Program-made: the position numbers and the translations under genes | Shown here: positions 19,660 to 29,421 of the stretch, piece by piece | Position numbering within the stretch: the first letter of the stretch is position 1 | Layout of the letters: every line of letters begins with the position of its first letter | The notes under the pieces: generated by a model | Told to the model about the DNA's origin: nothing | The model's database searches: none | The model's input: the letters and a program-made list of their open reading frames with translations, nothing else | NCBI RefSeq assembly: GCF_000317305.3 | Contig: NC_023036.2 | Span: 2,356,001 to 2,420,000 of the forward strand | Length of the DNA: 64,000 bases | From: Mycolicibacterium neoaurum VKM Ac-1815D | Lineage (GTDB): Bacteria; Actinomycetota; Actinomycetes; Mycobacteriales; Mycobacteriaceae | Direction of reading: 5' to 3'

Positions 19660-20817
19660 GTGACGTCCATCGGCCTCGGCATGCCGGCCCCGCCGCCGCC
19701 CGTGCTGGCCCCCCGCCGCAAGACCCGGCAGCTCAAGGTCGGTGATGTCGGTGTGGGCAGTGAATCCCCGATCTCGGTGCAGTCCATGTGCACCACCAAG
19801 ACCCATGACATCAACTCGACGCTGCAGCAGATCGCCGAGTTGACCGCCTCCGGATGCGATATCGTCCGCGTCGCCTGCCCGCGTCAGGAAGACGCCGACG
19901 CGCTGCCGATCATCGCCAAGAAGGCCAACATCCCGGTCATCGCGGACATCCACTTCCAGCCCAAATACATCTTCGCGGCCATCGACGCCGGATGCGCGGC
20001 GGTTCGGGTGAACCCAGGAAACATCAAGGAGTTCGACGGTCGGGTCAAGGAGGTGGCCAAGGCCGCGGGCGCGGCGGGTATTCCGATCCGGATCGGGGTC
20101 AACGCCGGCTCGCTGGACAAGCGCATGCTGGAGAAGTACGGCAAGGCGACCCCGGAGGCGTTGGTCGAGTCCGCGCTGTGGGAGGCCTCGCTGTTCGAGG
20201 AGCACGGCTTCGGCGATATCAAGATCAGCGTCAAGCACAACGACCCGGTCATCATGGTCGCGGCCTACGAGCAGCTCGCCGCGCAGTGTGATTACCCGCT
20301 GCACCTCGGTGTCACCGAGGCGGGGCCGGCGTTCCAGGGCACCATCAAATCCGCCGTCGCGTTCGGTGCGCTGCTCTCCCGCGGGATCGGCGACACCATT
20401 CGGGTCTCGTTGTCGGCGCCGCCCGCTGAGGAGATCAAGGTCGGCAACCAGATCCTGGAGTCGCTGAACCTGCGTCCGCGCGGGTTGGAGATCGTCTCCT
20501 GCCCGTCCTGCGGGCGCGCCCAGGTCGATGTGTACACGCTGGCCAACGAGGTCTCCGCCGGTCTGGACGGGCTCGATGTACCGCTGCGGGTCGCCGTGAT
20601 GGGGTGTGTGGTGAACGGACCGGGCGAGGCGCGGGAGGCCGACCTGGGGGTGGCTTCGGGCAACGGTAAGGGGCAGATCTTCGTCAAGGGTGAGGTCGTC
20701 AAGACCGTCCCCGAGGCCCAGATCGTGGAAACCCTCATCGAGGAGGCCATGCGGATCGCCGGGGAGGCGGACGAGCAGGGAACTCCCTCCGGCCCACCGG
20801 TTGTCACCGTAAGCTGA
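19660..20817 (+). CDS. ispG: 4-hydroxy-3-methylbut-2-en-1-yl diphosphate synthase
   Basis: 385 residues from GTG 19660, preceded by AGGAG that overlaps the rip1 stop. The iron-sulfur enzyme makes HMBPP from MEcPP, the penultimate MEP-pathway step. N-terminal TIM barrel with [11 protein letters not shown]-terminal [4Fe-4S] domain with Cys ligands in SCPSCGRAQ and [11 protein letters not shown]. Completes the dxr-rip1-ispG operon, which is followed by a hairpin. Confidence 0.97.
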   Translation: MTSIGLGMPAPPPPVLAPRRKTRQLKVGDVGVGSESPISVQSMCTTKTHDINSTLQQIAELTASGCDIVRVACPRQEDADALPIIAKKANIPVIADIHFQPKYIFAAIDAGCAAVRVNPGNIKEFDGRVKEVAKAAGAAGIPIRIGVNAGSLDKRMLEKYGKATPEALVESALWEASLFEEHGFGDIKISVKHNDPVIMVAAYEQLAAQCDYPLHLGVTEAGPAFQGTIKSAVAFGALLSRGIGDTIRVSLSAPPAEEIKVGNQILESLNLRPRGLEIVSCPSCGRAQVDVYTLANEVSAGLDGLDVPLRVAVMGCVVNGPGEAREADLGVASGNGKGQIFVKGEVVKTVPEAQIVETLIEEAMRIAGEADEQGTPSGPPVVTVS

Positions 20818-20822
20818 GAAAC

Positions 20823-20841
20823 GGCCCTGCGCTGCGGGGCC
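20823..20841 (+). terminator. Short hairpin after ispG
   Basis: An 8-bp stem with one G-U wobble (20823-20830 with 20834-20841) and a 3-nt loop, 5 nt after the ispG stop. Weak on its own. Confidence 0.45.
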
Positions 20842-20875
20842 ATCACTGTCGGCCGGCCCCCAGAAAGAGTCCCCA

Positions 20876-21730
20876 ATGTCGGCTCCACCGCTGTCCCGCT
20901 TCACCGCAGACCGCAGGGTCTCGGTGGTGCGCGACCTGGAGCCCGTGCGTGCGGTCCTGGACCAGGATCCCGTCGCCGCATGCATGGTGGCCTGCCGGGT
21001 ACAGGAATTCGGGGTGGACCCCAGCGCCATCGGCGGCGAGTTGTGGACGCGCCGGCGCCCTGCCGAATCCCTGTGCTACGCCGGGGCGAACCTGATTCCG
21101 CTGCGTGGCGGTGGCGACGATCTCGCCGCCTTCGCGGCCAAGGCGCTCAGCGGCCCGCGGCGCTGTTCGTCGCTGGTCGGCCGGGCCGAGCTGGTGATGC
21201 CGATGTGGCGGCATCTGGCGCCCGGGTGGGGACCGGCCCGCGATGTCCGCGATGACCAGCCGCTGATGGCGCTGACCGACGCCCCGGTCTGCGCCCCCGA
21301 TCCGGCGGTTCGCCAGGTTCGGATGGAAGAGCTGGACACCTACCTGGTGGCCGCGATCGAGATGTTCATCGGCGAGGTCGGTATCGATCCGCGGATGGGC
21401 GACGGTGGCCGCAGCTACCGCCGTCGGGTCGCCGGCCTGATCGCTGCGGGGCGTGCCTGGGCGCGATTCGAGCGCGGCGAGGTCGTCTTCAAGGCCGAGA
21501 TCGGTTCGCAGTCACCGACGGTCGGGCAGATTCAGGGTGTCTGGGTGCACCCGGACTGGCGTGGCCGGGGGCTGGGTGCAGCCGGGACCGCGGCGGTGTC
21601 GGCCGCAGTGCTGCGCGGCGGCCGTATCGCGAGCCTCTATGTCAACGGGTTCAATCACGTCGCGCGCGCGACCTACGCCCGGATCGGTTTCACCCAGGTC
21701 GGCACGTTCGCCACGATCCTGCTCGACTGA
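20876..21730 (+). CDS. GNAT-family N-acetyltransferase
   Basis: 284 residues, Rv2867c-like by position. The N-terminal ~130 residues form a DUF4081-type domain (VRAVLDQDPVAACMVA near the start). The C-terminal GNAT fold has the acetyl-CoA pyrophosphate loop in VHPDWRGRGLGAAGTAA and the closing motif VNGFNHVARATYARIGF. The substrate is unknown; two-domain GNATs of this kind are widespread in actinobacteria. Separated from ispG by 58 nt containing a small hairpin. Confidence 0.85.
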   Translation: MSAPPLSRFTADRRVSVVRDLEPVRAVLDQDPVAACMVACRVQEFGVDPSAIGGELWTRRRPAESLCYAGANLIPLRGGGDDLAAFAAKALSGPRRCSSLVGRAELVMPMWRHLAPGWGPARDVRDDQPLMALTDAPVCAPDPAVRQVRMEELDTYLVAAIEMFIGEVGIDPRMGDGGRSYRRRVAGLIAAGRAWARFERGEVVFKAEIGSQSPTVGQIQGVWVHPDWRGRGLGAAGTAAVSAAVLRGGRIASLYVNGFNHVARATYARIGFTQVGTFATILLD

Positions 21731-21742
21731 GATCGACGTTTC

Positions 21743-21769
21743 TGTGGTCTACGCGCGCCGTGGACCGCA
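21743..21769 (+). terminator. Terminator after the GNAT gene
   Basis: An 11-bp stem with two G-U wobbles (21743-21753 with 21759-21769), a 5-nt loop and a trailing AAAA. It lies 13 nt beyond the stop. Confidence 0.6.
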
Positions 21770-21853
21770 AAAGTGTTGATCTCGACGCAATCACAGTTGT
21801 GTGTCGGTGCGCCTAAGCCGTCGGCGCCCGTTGCGCTTTTAACATCTGTCTCA

Positions 21854-23698
21854 ATGACAACACAGGCATCGGTGACCACATCCGTATCACGGCGTGCGCG
21901 GCTGCGGACCGCGGTCGCCGTGCTGGCTGTCGCTGCCCTCGGCACCTCGCTGAGCGCCTGCACGCCGAAACCCGACGGACCCGAGCCCGCTGCCGCGAAG
22001 TTCTTCGCGGCGCTGTCCACCGGGGACACCGCCGGCGCCGCGGCCCTGGCCGACAAGCCCGAGGAGGCCAAGGAGGCGCTCAACGAGGCCTGGGCGGGTC
22101 TGCAGGCCAACCGGCTGGACACCCAGATCACCGGATCGAAGTACGAACTCGATACCGGCACAGTGAAATACCGCTACACCTGGCACCTGCCCAAGGAGCG
22201 GACCTGGACCTATGACGGTGAGCTCAACATGGTCCGCAACGAGGGACAGTGGGAGGTCCGCTGGACCACCACCGGCCTGCACCCGGGACTCGGTGCCAAC
22301 CAGACCTTGGCCCTGCGCGCCGATCCGCCGCGGCGGGCCTCGGTCAACGAACGCTCCGGCAGCGATGTGTTGGTGCCGGGCTACCTGTATCACTACGCCC
22401 TCGACGCACGCGCCGCCGGCGCCGAGCTGATGCCGACGGCCCGCGCCATCGTCGACGCGCTGCGACCGTTCGACGCCACCCTCGATGCCCAGCGTCTGGC
22501 GGAGGAGGCCAGCTCGAAGGCCACCCCGCTGAGCCTGATCACCCTGCGCAAGACCGACCACGACCGGGTGTTCGCGGCGATCGGCTCGCGACCTGGCGTG
22601 GTGGCCACACCGCAACCGGAGATGCTGCCGACCGACGAGAAGTTCGCGCCGGCGATCGTCCAGGAGGTCAAGAAGGCGGTCAGCGGTGATCTGGCCGGTG
22701 AGCCGGGTTGGCGGGTGGTCAGCGTCAACCAGAACGGTGTCGACGTCGCCGTGCTCAGCGAGGAGCCCGGCACCCCGGCGCCGTCGGTGACCATCAGCCT
22801 GGACCGCTCGGTGCAGAACGCGGCGCAGGACGCGGTGAACATGGTCGGCAAGAAGGCGATGATCGTGGCCATCAAGCCGTCGACCGGCGAGATCCTGGCC
22901 GTGGCGCAGAACGCTGCCGCCGATGTCGACGGTCCCACCGCGACGATGGGCCTCTACCCGCCAGGGTCGACGTTCAAGATCGTCACCGCGGCCGCGGCTC
23001 TCGAACGCGATATGGCCACTCCCAACACCCTGCTCGGCTGTCCGGGCACCCTGGACATCGGGCACCGCACCGTGACCAACTACAACGCCTTCGACCTCGG
23101 CACCGTGCCACTGTCGCGGGCCTTCGCCAACTCCTGCAACACCACCTTCGCCGAGCTGGCCAGCGTGATGCCGCCGCGTGGACTGACCACCGCGGCCGCC
23201 CGCTACGGACTGGGACCCGACTTCATCGTCGACGGCGTGCCGACGGTCACCGGATCGGTGCCGCCCACGGTCGATCTCGCCGAACGTACCGAGGACGGGT
23301 TCGGCCAGGGCAAGGTGCTGGCGAGCCCCTTCGGCATGGCCCTCGTCGCGGCGACGGTCGCGGCGGGCAAGACCCCGGTGCCGCACCTGATCGAGGGACG
23401 TCAGACCGAGATCCACGGGCAGGCGGGCGAGCCGCTGAACCCGGAGATCGTCGACGGGCTGCGGCCGATGATGCGGCTGGTGGTGACCAACGGCACCGCC
23501 AAGGACCTCAACGGACTCGGCGATGTGCGGGGCAAGACCGGTGAGGCCGAGTTCGACGGCGGCTCCCACGCCTGGTTCACCGGCTATCGCGGAGACATGG
23601 CGTTCGCCGCGCTCATCGTCGGCGGCGGCAGCTCGGAGTACGCGGTGCGGATGTGCCGCGACATGCTCAACGGGTTGCCCCCGGATTACTTGGCCTAG
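21854..23698 (+). CDS. Lipoprotein penicillin-binding protein (MecA_N plus transpeptidase, Rv2864c-like)
   Basis: 614 residues. The signal peptide ends in a lipobox (TSLSAC), so it is anchored outside the membrane. Residues ~40-150 are an NTF2-like MecA_N domain, followed by a PBP dimerisation region and a class B DD-transpeptidase domain with complete active-site motifs: S372-T-F-K375, S427-C-N429 and K561-T-G. It should crosslink peptidoglycan. MecA_N-type PBPs are often low-affinity for beta-lactams; whether this one is cannot be told. The start at 21854 gives the standard n-region; an upstream ATG at 21773 would precede it with 27 unlikely residues. Confidence 0.92.
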   Translation: MTTQASVTTSVSRRARLRTAVAVLAVAALGTSLSACTPKPDGPEPAAAKFFAALSTGDTAGAAALADKPEEAKEALNEAWAGLQANRLDTQITGSKYELDTGTVKYRYTWHLPKERTWTYDGELNMVRNEGQWEVRWTTTGLHPGLGANQTLALRADPPRRASVNERSGSDVLVPGYLYHYALDARAAGAELMPTARAIVDALRPFDATLDAQRLAEEASSKATPLSLITLRKTDHDRVFAAIGSRPGVVATPQPEMLPTDEKFAPAIVQEVKKAVSGDLAGEPGWRVVSVNQNGVDVAVLSEEPGTPAPSVTISLDRSVQNAAQDAVNMVGKKAMIVAIKPSTGEILAVAQNAAADVDGPTATMGLYPPGSTFKIVTAAAALERDMATPNTLLGCPGTLDIGHRTVTNYNAFDLGTVPLSRAFANSCNTTFAELASVMPPRGLTTAAARYGLGPDFIVDGVPTVTGSVPPTVDLAERTEDGFGQGKVLASPFGMALVAATVAAGKTPVPHLIEGRQTEIHGQAGEPLNPEIVDGLRPMMRLVVTNGTAKDLNGLGDVRGKTGEAEFDGGSHAWFTGYRGDMAFAALIVGGGSSEYAVRMCRDMLNGLPPDYLA

Positions 23699-23707
23699 CC
23701 TGGACCG

Positions 23708-24307
23708 GTGACCGACGATCTGACGCTGCGGGTCTCCGATGCGGACCGCAACGGCACGCTGCGCAGGCTGCACAACGCTGTCGCGCTCGGGCTCATCGAT
23801 ATCGAGGAGTTCGAGGAGCGCTCCGCGCGGGTGGCCTCGGCCCGACTGCATTCGGATCTGACCGCCCTGGTCGACGACCTGCCCGGCCCCGGTGCGATCG
23901 TCACCTCCGCCGCCGACCGGGTCGAACTGCGGGGCGTGATGGGTTCGCTGAAACGCCAGGGGGAGTGGGTGGTTCCGACCCGGCTGGCGCTCACCCGGCG
24001 CATGGGTTCGGTGGACCTGGACCTGACCCGCGCGCGGTTCGCCGGACCGATGGTGGTGATCGAACTCGATCTCAAGTTCGGCTCACTCGACCTGCGCCTG
24101 CCCGCCGGCGCCAGCGCCTCCATCGACGATGTGGAGGTGGTGGTCGGCAGCGCCCGCGATCACCGCGCCGACGCACCCGCCGAGGGCACCCCGCACATCA
24201 TCCTCACCGGCAAGGTGGTCTGCGGGTCGGTGGACATCCGCGGGCCGCGGCGCACCTGGAAGCCGAGCCTGCGGACACCGGTACGGCGCGGCCCCCGATC
24301 TCGGTAG
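23708..24307 (+). CDS. DUF1707 domain protein
   Basis: 199 residues from GTG 23708, 9 nt after the PBP stop, so probably co-transcribed. The N-terminal ~55 residues are DUF1707 (SHOCT-like): [22 protein letters not shown], then [17 protein letters not shown]. The rest resembles the cell-wall-active antibiotic response (LiaF-like) beta-repeat fold with repeated GSVDL/GSLDL turns. No transmembrane segment. Function unknown; the neighbouring PBP suggests an envelope-related role, which is only inference. Confidence 0.8.
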   Translation: MTDDLTLRVSDADRNGTLRRLHNAVALGLIDIEEFEERSARVASARLHSDLTALVDDLPGPGAIVTSAADRVELRGVMGSLKRQGEWVVPTRLALTRRMGSVDLDLTRARFAGPMVVIELDLKFGSLDLRLPAGASASIDDVEVVVGSARDHRADAPAEGTPHIILTGKVVCGSVDIRGPRRTWKPSLRTPVRRGPRSR

Positions 24308-24317
24308 GCTGATCGTC

Positions 24318-25175
24318 ATGCCTGTTCGTGCCCCATTGCGCTCCGGAGAGCTGTCACCGACCCTGCCGGTGCCCAAATCGATCGAGCGCCCGGAGTACGT
24401 CTGGAAGCCCACGGCAGCCGAGGGCAGCGAGCCCTGGGTCCAGACCCCGGAGGTCATCGAGAAGATGCGAGTCGCCGGGCGCATCGCCGCGGGCGCGCTG
24501 CTCGAGGCGGGCAAGGCCGTCGCGCCCGGTGTCACCACCGACCACCTCGACCGGGTGGCCCACGACTACATGATCGACCACGGTGCCTATCCGTCGACGC
24601 TCGGCTACAAGGGCTTTCCCAAATCGTGCTGCACCTCGCTCAACGAGGTCATCTGTCACGGCATCCCGGATTCGACGGTGATCGCCGACGGTGACATCGT
24701 CAACATCGACGTCACCGCCTATATCGACGGCGTGCACGGCGACACCAACGCGACCTTCCTGGCCGGCGATGTCTCCGAGGAACACCGACTGCTCGTCGAA
24801 CGCACCCACGAGGCGACCATGCGGGCGATCAAGGCCGTCAAACCCGGTCGTCAGCTCTCGATCGTCGGACGGGTCATCGAGGCGTATGCCAACCGGTTCG
24901 GCTACAACGTGGTTCGCGATTTCACCGGGCACGGCATCGGTGAGACGTTCCACAACGGGCTGGTCGTCCTGCACTACGACCAGCCGGCCGTCGATACCGT
25001 GCTGGAGCCCGGGATGACGTTCACCATCGAACCGATGATCAACCTCGGATCGCTGGACTACGAGATCTGGGATGATGGCTGGACGGTGGCGACCCGGGAC
25101 CTGAAGTGGACGGCCCAGTTCGAGCACACGCTCGTCGTCACCGAGGACGGTGCCGAGATTCTGACCCTGCCTTGA
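24318..25175 (+). CDS. map: Methionine aminopeptidase, type 1c
   Basis: 285 residues, the same length as MapB (Rv2861c) of M. tuberculosis. It removes initiator Met from nascent proteins. The ~40-residue N-terminal extension with a PxxP segment ([12 protein letters not shown]) defines type 1c and may dock on the ribosome. Metal ligands sit in [18 protein letters not shown] (two Asp), GHGIG (His), TIEPM (Glu) and [12 protein letters not shown] (Glu). The stop overlaps the TTG start of cobQ. Confidence 0.95.
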   Translation: MPVRAPLRSGELSPTLPVPKSIERPEYVWKPTAAEGSEPWVQTPEVIEKMRVAGRIAAGALLEAGKAVAPGVTTDHLDRVAHDYMIDHGAYPSTLGYKGFPKSCCTSLNEVICHGIPDSTVIADGDIVNIDVTAYIDGVHGDTNATFLAGDVSEEHRLLVERTHEATMRAIKAVKPGRQLSIVGRVIEAYANRFGYNVVRDFTGHGIGETFHNGLVVLHYDQPAVDTVLEPGMTFTIEPMINLGSLDYEIWDDGWTVATRDLKWTAQFEHTLVVTEDGAEILTLP

Positions 25176-26653
25176 GGGGCGCACTGCTGATCGCCGGCAC
25201 CACCTCCGATGCCGGTAAATCGATGGTGGTGGCCGGGCTCTGTAAGTTGCTGGCGCGCAAGGGCATCAGCGTGGCGCCATTCAAGGCGCAGAACATGAGC
25301 AACAACTCCGCGGTGACGGTCGAGGGTGGTGAGATCGGCCGGGCGCAGGCGGTTCAGGCCCGCGCCTGTGGGCTGGCGCCCAGCGTGCGATTCAACCCCG
25401 TGCTGCTCAAACCAGGTAGTGACCGCACTTCCCAGCTGGTGGTGCGCGGCCAGGTCGCAGGCACCATGGCCGCCGGCGACTATTTCACCAAGCGCAGCCA
25501 GCTCGCCGAGATCGTCAACGACGAATTGCGGTCCTTGCGAACCGAATTCGACGTCGTCATCTGTGAGGGGGCCGGCTCGCCTGCCGAGATCAACCTGCGC
25601 GCCACCGATCTGTCGAACATGGGTCTGGCGCGCGCCGCCGACCTGCCGGTGGTGGTGGTCGGTGATATCGACCGTGGTGGCCTGCTGGCCCACCTGTTCG
25701 GCACCGTCGCCGTGCTGTCGCCGCAGGACCAGCGACTGATCAGCGGATTCCTGGTCAACAAGTTCCGCGGCGATCCGGGACTGTTGGCGCCCGGACTGGA
25801 CCAGCTGCGCGAGCTGACCGGCCGCCCCACCTACGGGGTGATCCCGTACCTGGACGAGCTGTGGATGGACACCGAGGACTCGTTGTCGGTACAGGCCGGC
25901 CGCACCTTGGGCGCACCGGTCCCCGCCGTGGGACGCGACGGTTTGCGCGTCGGGGCGATCCGGCTGCCGCGCATCTCCAATTCCACCGATGTCGAGGCGC
26001 TGGCCTGTGAACCCGGCGTGCAGGTGCACTGGATCACCGAACCCGCCGAGCTCGTCGACGTTGACGTCGTGGTGTTGCCGGGCAGCAAGGCCACGGTGTC
26101 GGATCTGGACTGGCTGCGGGCCCGTGGGTTGGCTGACGCGGTGACCGCCCACGCGGCGGCCGGTGGTCCGGTACTCGGTGTGTGCGGTGGCTTCCAGATG
26201 CTGTGCCGATCGATCGATGATCCGGTCGAGTCGAAGGCGGGCACCGTCGCCGGACTGGGTCTGCTGTCCGCCGATATCGTCTTCGCGCAGCAGAAGACTT
26301 TGCGGCACTGGGAATCCCCACTGACCGGTTATGAGATACACCACGGTCAGGTCGTCGGTGGCGCGGAGGCCGACTGGTTGGGCGTCGGCATCCGGCGCGA
26401 CCAGGTGTACGGCACCCACTGGCACGGCCTGCTCGACAACGACGAACTGCGCCGGGCCTGGCTGGCCGAGGTCGCCGAGGCGGCCGGTCGGACCGGCTTC
26501 GTGGTGGCAACCGATGTCAGCGTGCCCGCCCGCCGGGACGCCCAGCTCGACGCGATGGCCGATGCGTTGCAGGCACATGTCGACATCGACGCGCTGCTGG
26601 CGCTGCTGTCGGGCGCCCCGCAGCGTCCGGTCATCACCCACCACGCTCGGTAG
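25172..26653 (+). CDS. cobQ: Cobyric acid synthase
   Basis: 493 residues. Amidates peripheral carboxylates b, d, e and g of adenosylcobyrinate a,c-diamide with glutamine and ATP. The N-terminal BioD-like ATPase has the P-loop GTTSDAGKS and KAQNMSNNS; the C-terminal class I glutaminase has the Cys in [10 protein letters not shown] and His in YEIHHGQV. The start is inferred as TTG 25172, overlapping the map stop by 4 nt, since [16 protein letters not shown] is the usual N-terminus and no ATG or GTG fits. It is 14 kb from the other cobalamin genes in this window. Confidence 0.93.
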   Translation: MRGALLIAGTTSDAGKSMVVAGLCKLLARKGISVAPFKAQNMSNNSAVTVEGGEIGRAQAVQARACGLAPSVRFNPVLLKPGSDRTSQLVVRGQVAGTMAAGDYFTKRSQLAEIVNDELRSLRTEFDVVICEGAGSPAEINLRATDLSNMGLARAADLPVVVVGDIDRGGLLAHLFGTVAVLSPQDQRLISGFLVNKFRGDPGLLAPGLDQLRELTGRPTYGVIPYLDELWMDTEDSLSVQAGRTLGAPVPAVGRDGLRVGAIRLPRISNSTDVEALACEPGVQVHWITEPAELVDVDVVVLPGSKATVSDLDWLRARGLADAVTAHAAAGGPVLGVCGGFQMLCRSIDDPVESKAGTVAGLGLLSADIVFAQQKTLRHWESPLTGYEIHHGQVVGGAEADWLGVGIRRDQVYGTHWHGLLDNDELRRAWLAEVAEAAGRTGFVVATDVSVPARRDAQLDAMADALQAHVDIDALLALLSGAPQRPVITHHAR

Positions 26654-26662
26654 CCTGTGCTG

Positions 26663-27331
26663 ATGATCCGCGCACTCCGGTGGTTGTCCGCACTGGTCGC
26701 CGTGCTGGCGACGCTGACGGGCTGCACGAGCGCCGTGTCGGGCACGCCGACCTGGCCCGGTGCGCGCCTTGAAAAAGTGGTCCTGACGTCGGCCGATTTC
26801 CCGGACGGTGTCCAGTACGACCGCATCGTCGAAGAGGAAGGCGTTCCCGACGGGGCGGGCGGGCCGCCGCCGATGCTCTCGGACCCGCCGGGGTGCAGCG
26901 AGGGCTTCAGCAAGTCGATCGGGGCCACGGCCGAGCGCGGTCCCGGCAGCGCCGCGAAGTACGTCGTCGGATACAACGGCGCGCGAATGCTGATCACCGT
27001 GTTGAGCTGGTCCCTGGACACCGAGACACTGCAGGCGATCGCCGAACGCTGTGAGCGGTTCGTCACCTATTTCGGACCGGGATCGCCCTCGATCCCGATG
27101 ACCACGACCGCACTGGACACCGACCGCGACGGAGCGCTGGTCTATCAACAGACCATGGATCTGGGTGGGGCTCGCAGCAGCGTGTTCTTCTCGTTCGAGA
27201 ATGTGGGTTCGATGGCGGTGTTCGGCGTCGCGTTTCCCACCCCGGACCCCCGGATCCCGGTCAAAGCGACGCTGCCACAGACCTTTCTGGAGGCAATGGG
27301 CAAGCAGGCCGAACGCTTGGAACAGGCGTGA
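26663..27331 (+). CDS. Putative lipoprotein, unknown function
   Basis: 222 residues from ATG 26663 (GTG 26657 possible). A short signal peptide ends with lipobox ATLTGC, so it is lipid-anchored outside the membrane. The mature part has no recognised enzymatic motif. The pattern VVLTSADFPDG near the start, two Cys (PPGCSEGF and AERCERF) and beta-rich stretches resemble mycobacterial sensor-like lipoproteins such as the PknH extracellular domain, but this is weak. It follows cobQ by 9 nt. Confidence 0.7.
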   Translation: MIRALRWLSALVAVLATLTGCTSAVSGTPTWPGARLEKVVLTSADFPDGVQYDRIVEEEGVPDGAGGPPPMLSDPPGCSEGFSKSIGATAERGPGSAAKYVVGYNGARMLITVLSWSLDTETLQAIAERCERFVTYFGPGSPSIPMTTTALDTDRDGALVYQQTMDLGGARSSVFFSFENVGSMAVFGVAFPTPDPRIPVKATLPQTFLEAMGKQAERLEQA

Positions 27332-27374
27332 AGACCCGTGAAAACAGCCCCGCCGGACAGCGGAATGACCTAGC

Positions 27375-27947
27375 GTGACCGAGATGCCCACCACGACCGT
27401 GACCGTCGACGGAACTGGATTCGCGGTGGACGTCGCGGGTCCGGAGAACGCCGGTGTGGTGGTGCTGCTCGGCTCGGCACAACTGGCACCCGCCGCCTAT
27501 GACGGGGTGTGCCAACGGCTGCACACCGCATCGCTGCGCACCGTGGTGATCGCCGCTCACCCGAAACTGGATGCGGCGACGGTCATCGCGATCATGGACA
27601 CCTTCGACATCCGGTGGAGCACCCTGGTCGGTGATCGCGCCGGCGCCGAGATCGCCTGGGAGCTTGCCGCGACCCGCCTGGACCGGTTCACCGGTCTGGT
27701 GGTCATCGATCGCGGTCACCCGCGGGTCGCCGATGAGGCCGGGGTGACCCGTGACGAGAACTGCACGCCGGTCGAGGTGGCGACGACGGTACTGGTCAGC
27801 AACGCCAAGGCCGCCGATGTCGCCAAGGCCAGCCAGCGCTATGTCTACGGTGAGTTCCGTCTCGTCGAATTGTTGGGCCGTCGTAATGCCGGCGAATCGA
27901 CGGCGCAACTGGCCGCCGAGATCGTGATGCGCACCAGCACCTGGTGA
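27375..27947 (+). CDS. Degenerate alpha/beta-hydrolase-like protein
   Basis: 190 residues from GTG 27375 (ATG 27384 is alternative). The layout matches an alpha/beta hydrolase core: strand VVVLLGSAQLAP with an oxyanion-type turn, then the nucleophile-elbow position STLVGDRAGAEIAWELA. The elbow reads G86-D-R88-A-G90, so the nucleophile Ser is replaced by Arg. Length is also below the usual 250-300. Probably not a hydrolase; it may bind a ligand or be a relic. It precedes the glutamine synthetase-like operon by 112 nt. Confidence 0.6.
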   Translation: MTEMPTTTVTVDGTGFAVDVAGPENAGVVVLLGSAQLAPAAYDGVCQRLHTASLRTVVIAAHPKLDAATVIAIMDTFDIRWSTLVGDRAGAEIAWELAATRLDRFTGLVVIDRGHPRVADEAGVTRDENCTPVEVATTVLVSNAKAADVAKASQRYVYGEFRLVELLGRRNAGESTAQLAAEIVMRTSTW

Positions 27948-27981
27948 CTTCCTCCCGACCGGGCGGGTCCTCTCGCTTTCC

Positions 27982-27996
27982 ATTGGTCTGATGGCC
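27982..27996 (+). promoter_or_regulatory. Possible GntR/FadR-type half-operator upstream of the glutamine synthetase-like gene
   Basis: The 112-nt gap 27948-28059 contains ATTGGTCTGA followed by TGGCC. The first part equals a half-site of FCD-type GntR operators (ATTGGTnnnACCAAT). The second half is diverged. The cluster ends with a GntR regulator gene, which makes the site plausible but unproven. Confidence 0.3.
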
Positions 27997-28059
27997 TACC
28001 TTTAGAGGTGACGGCTGGGTCGATGCCGATCCGCGCCGAGCCGACAGGACGGAGCCAGC

Positions 28060-29421
28060 ATGCTGACGCAAGCCGAATTGGAGCGTCTCGTCGCCGCCGG
28101 AGAGATCGACACGGTCATCGTCGCCTTCCCCGACATGCAGGGCAGGCTGACCGGTAAACGGGTATCAGCACGGCTGTTCGTCGAGGAAGTCGCCGCCCAC
28201 GGCGCCGAATGCTGTAACTACCTGCTGGCCGTCGACGTGGACATGAACACCGTCGAGGGCTACGCCATGTCCAGCTGGGAAACCGGCTACGGCGATATGG
28301 TCATGACCCCCGACTTCGACACGCTGCGCCTGCTGCCCTGGTTGCCCGGCTCGGCGCTGCTGATGGCCGATTTGTCGTTCACAGACGGTAAGCCGGTCGC
28401 CCCCGCGCCGCGCAGCATCCTGGCCGCGCAGCTCAAGCGGCTGGCCGACCGCGGGCTGAGTGCGTATGTGGGCACCGAGCTGGAGTTCATGGTTTTCGAC
28501 GACACCTTCCGCGATGCGTGGAAGGCGGGATATCGCGGGCTGACCCCGGCCAGCGACTACAACATCGACTACGCGATGCTGGCCTCGACCCGGATGGAAC
28601 CGCTGCTACGCGACATCCGACTCGGCATGGACGGCGCCGGGATGTACTGCGAGGGTGTCAAGGGAGAGTGCAACCTCGGCCAGCAGGAGATCGCCTTCCG
28701 GTACGACGAAGCGCTGGTCACCTGCGACAACCACACCATCTACAAGAACGGTGCCAAGGAGATCGCCGACCAGCACGGCAAGTCGCTGACCTTCATGGCC
28801 AAGTTCGACGAACGCGAGGGCAACAGCTGCCACATCCACATATCTCTTCGGGGTGCAGGCGCGGACAATGACGGAGAAGCCGTCTTCGCCGATGACAATG
28901 ATCCGCTCGGGATGTCGGCGATGTTCCGCAGCTTCGTTGCCGGCCAGCTGGCCACGCTGCGCGAGATGAGCCTGTGGTACGCGCCGAACATCAACTCCTA
29001 CAAGAGATTCGCCGACGGCAGTTTCGCCCCGACTGCGGTGGCCTGGGGACTGGACAACCGGACCTGCGCGCTGCGCGTCGTCGGGCACGGCCAGGGCATG
29101 CGGATGGAGAACCGGGCGCCCGGTGGTGATGTCAACCAGTACCTGGCCGTCGCCGCACTTATCGCCGGTGGGCTTCACGGTATCGACAACGAGCTGGAAC
29201 TCCCGGATGCGTTGGCAGGCAATGCCTATACCAGCGGTGCCGACCGCCTGCCGACCACCCTGGCCGAGGCCGCCGATCTCTTCGAGGCATCGCAGGTCGC
29301 GCGCGATGCGTTCGGTGACGAGGTCGTCGAGCACTACCTCAACAACGCTCGTGTCGAGCTGAAGGCCTTCAACGCCGCCGTCACCGACTGGGAGAGAGTG
29401 CGTGGTTTTGAACGGCTCTGA
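28060..29421 (+). CDS. glnA4: Glutamine synthetase-like gamma-glutamyl ligase (GlnA4-type)
   Basis: 453 residues. Glutamine synthetase fold: N-terminal beta-grasp with FPDMQGRLTGKRV, then the catalytic barrel with Glu ligands in YVGTELEFMVFDD, GMYCEGVKGECNLGQQEI, and HIHISL and NRTCALRVV segments. Shorter and diverged from the 478-residue GlnA1, and no adenylylation Tyr motif. Homologues gamma-glutamylate polyamines or ethanolamine in Streptomyces. The downstream amidotransferase, aldehyde dehydrogenase and SDR fit a PuuA-PuuD-PuuC-like degradation route. True ammonia assimilation is unlikely. Confidence 0.85.
   Translation: MLTQAELERLVAAGEIDTVIVAFPDMQGRLTGKRVSARLFVEEVAAHGAECCNYLLAVDVDMNTVEGYAMSSWETGYGDMVMTPDFDTLRLLPWLPGSALLMADLSFTDGKPVAPAPRSILAAQLKRLADRGLSAYVGTELEFMVFDDTFRDAWKAGYRGLTPASDYNIDYAMLASTRMEPLLRDIRLGMDGAGMYCEGVKGECNLGQQEIAFRYDEALVTCDNHTIYKNGAKEIADQHGKSLTFMAKFDEREGNSCHIHISLRGAGADNDGEAVFADDNDPLGMSAMFRSFVAGQLATLREMSLWYAPNINSYKRFADGSFAPTAVAWGLDNRTCALRVVGHGQGMRMENRAPGGDVNQYLAVAALIAGGLHGIDNELELPDALAGNAYTSGADRLPTTLAEAADLFEASQVARDAFGDEVVEHYLNNARVELKAFNAAVTDWERVRGFERL

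Noticed and set aside
25058..27394. 778-codon minus-strand open frame over map-cobQ-lipoprotein
   Set aside because: Composition is typical of a GC-rich shadow; the plus-strand genes carry catalytic motifs and coupled starts.
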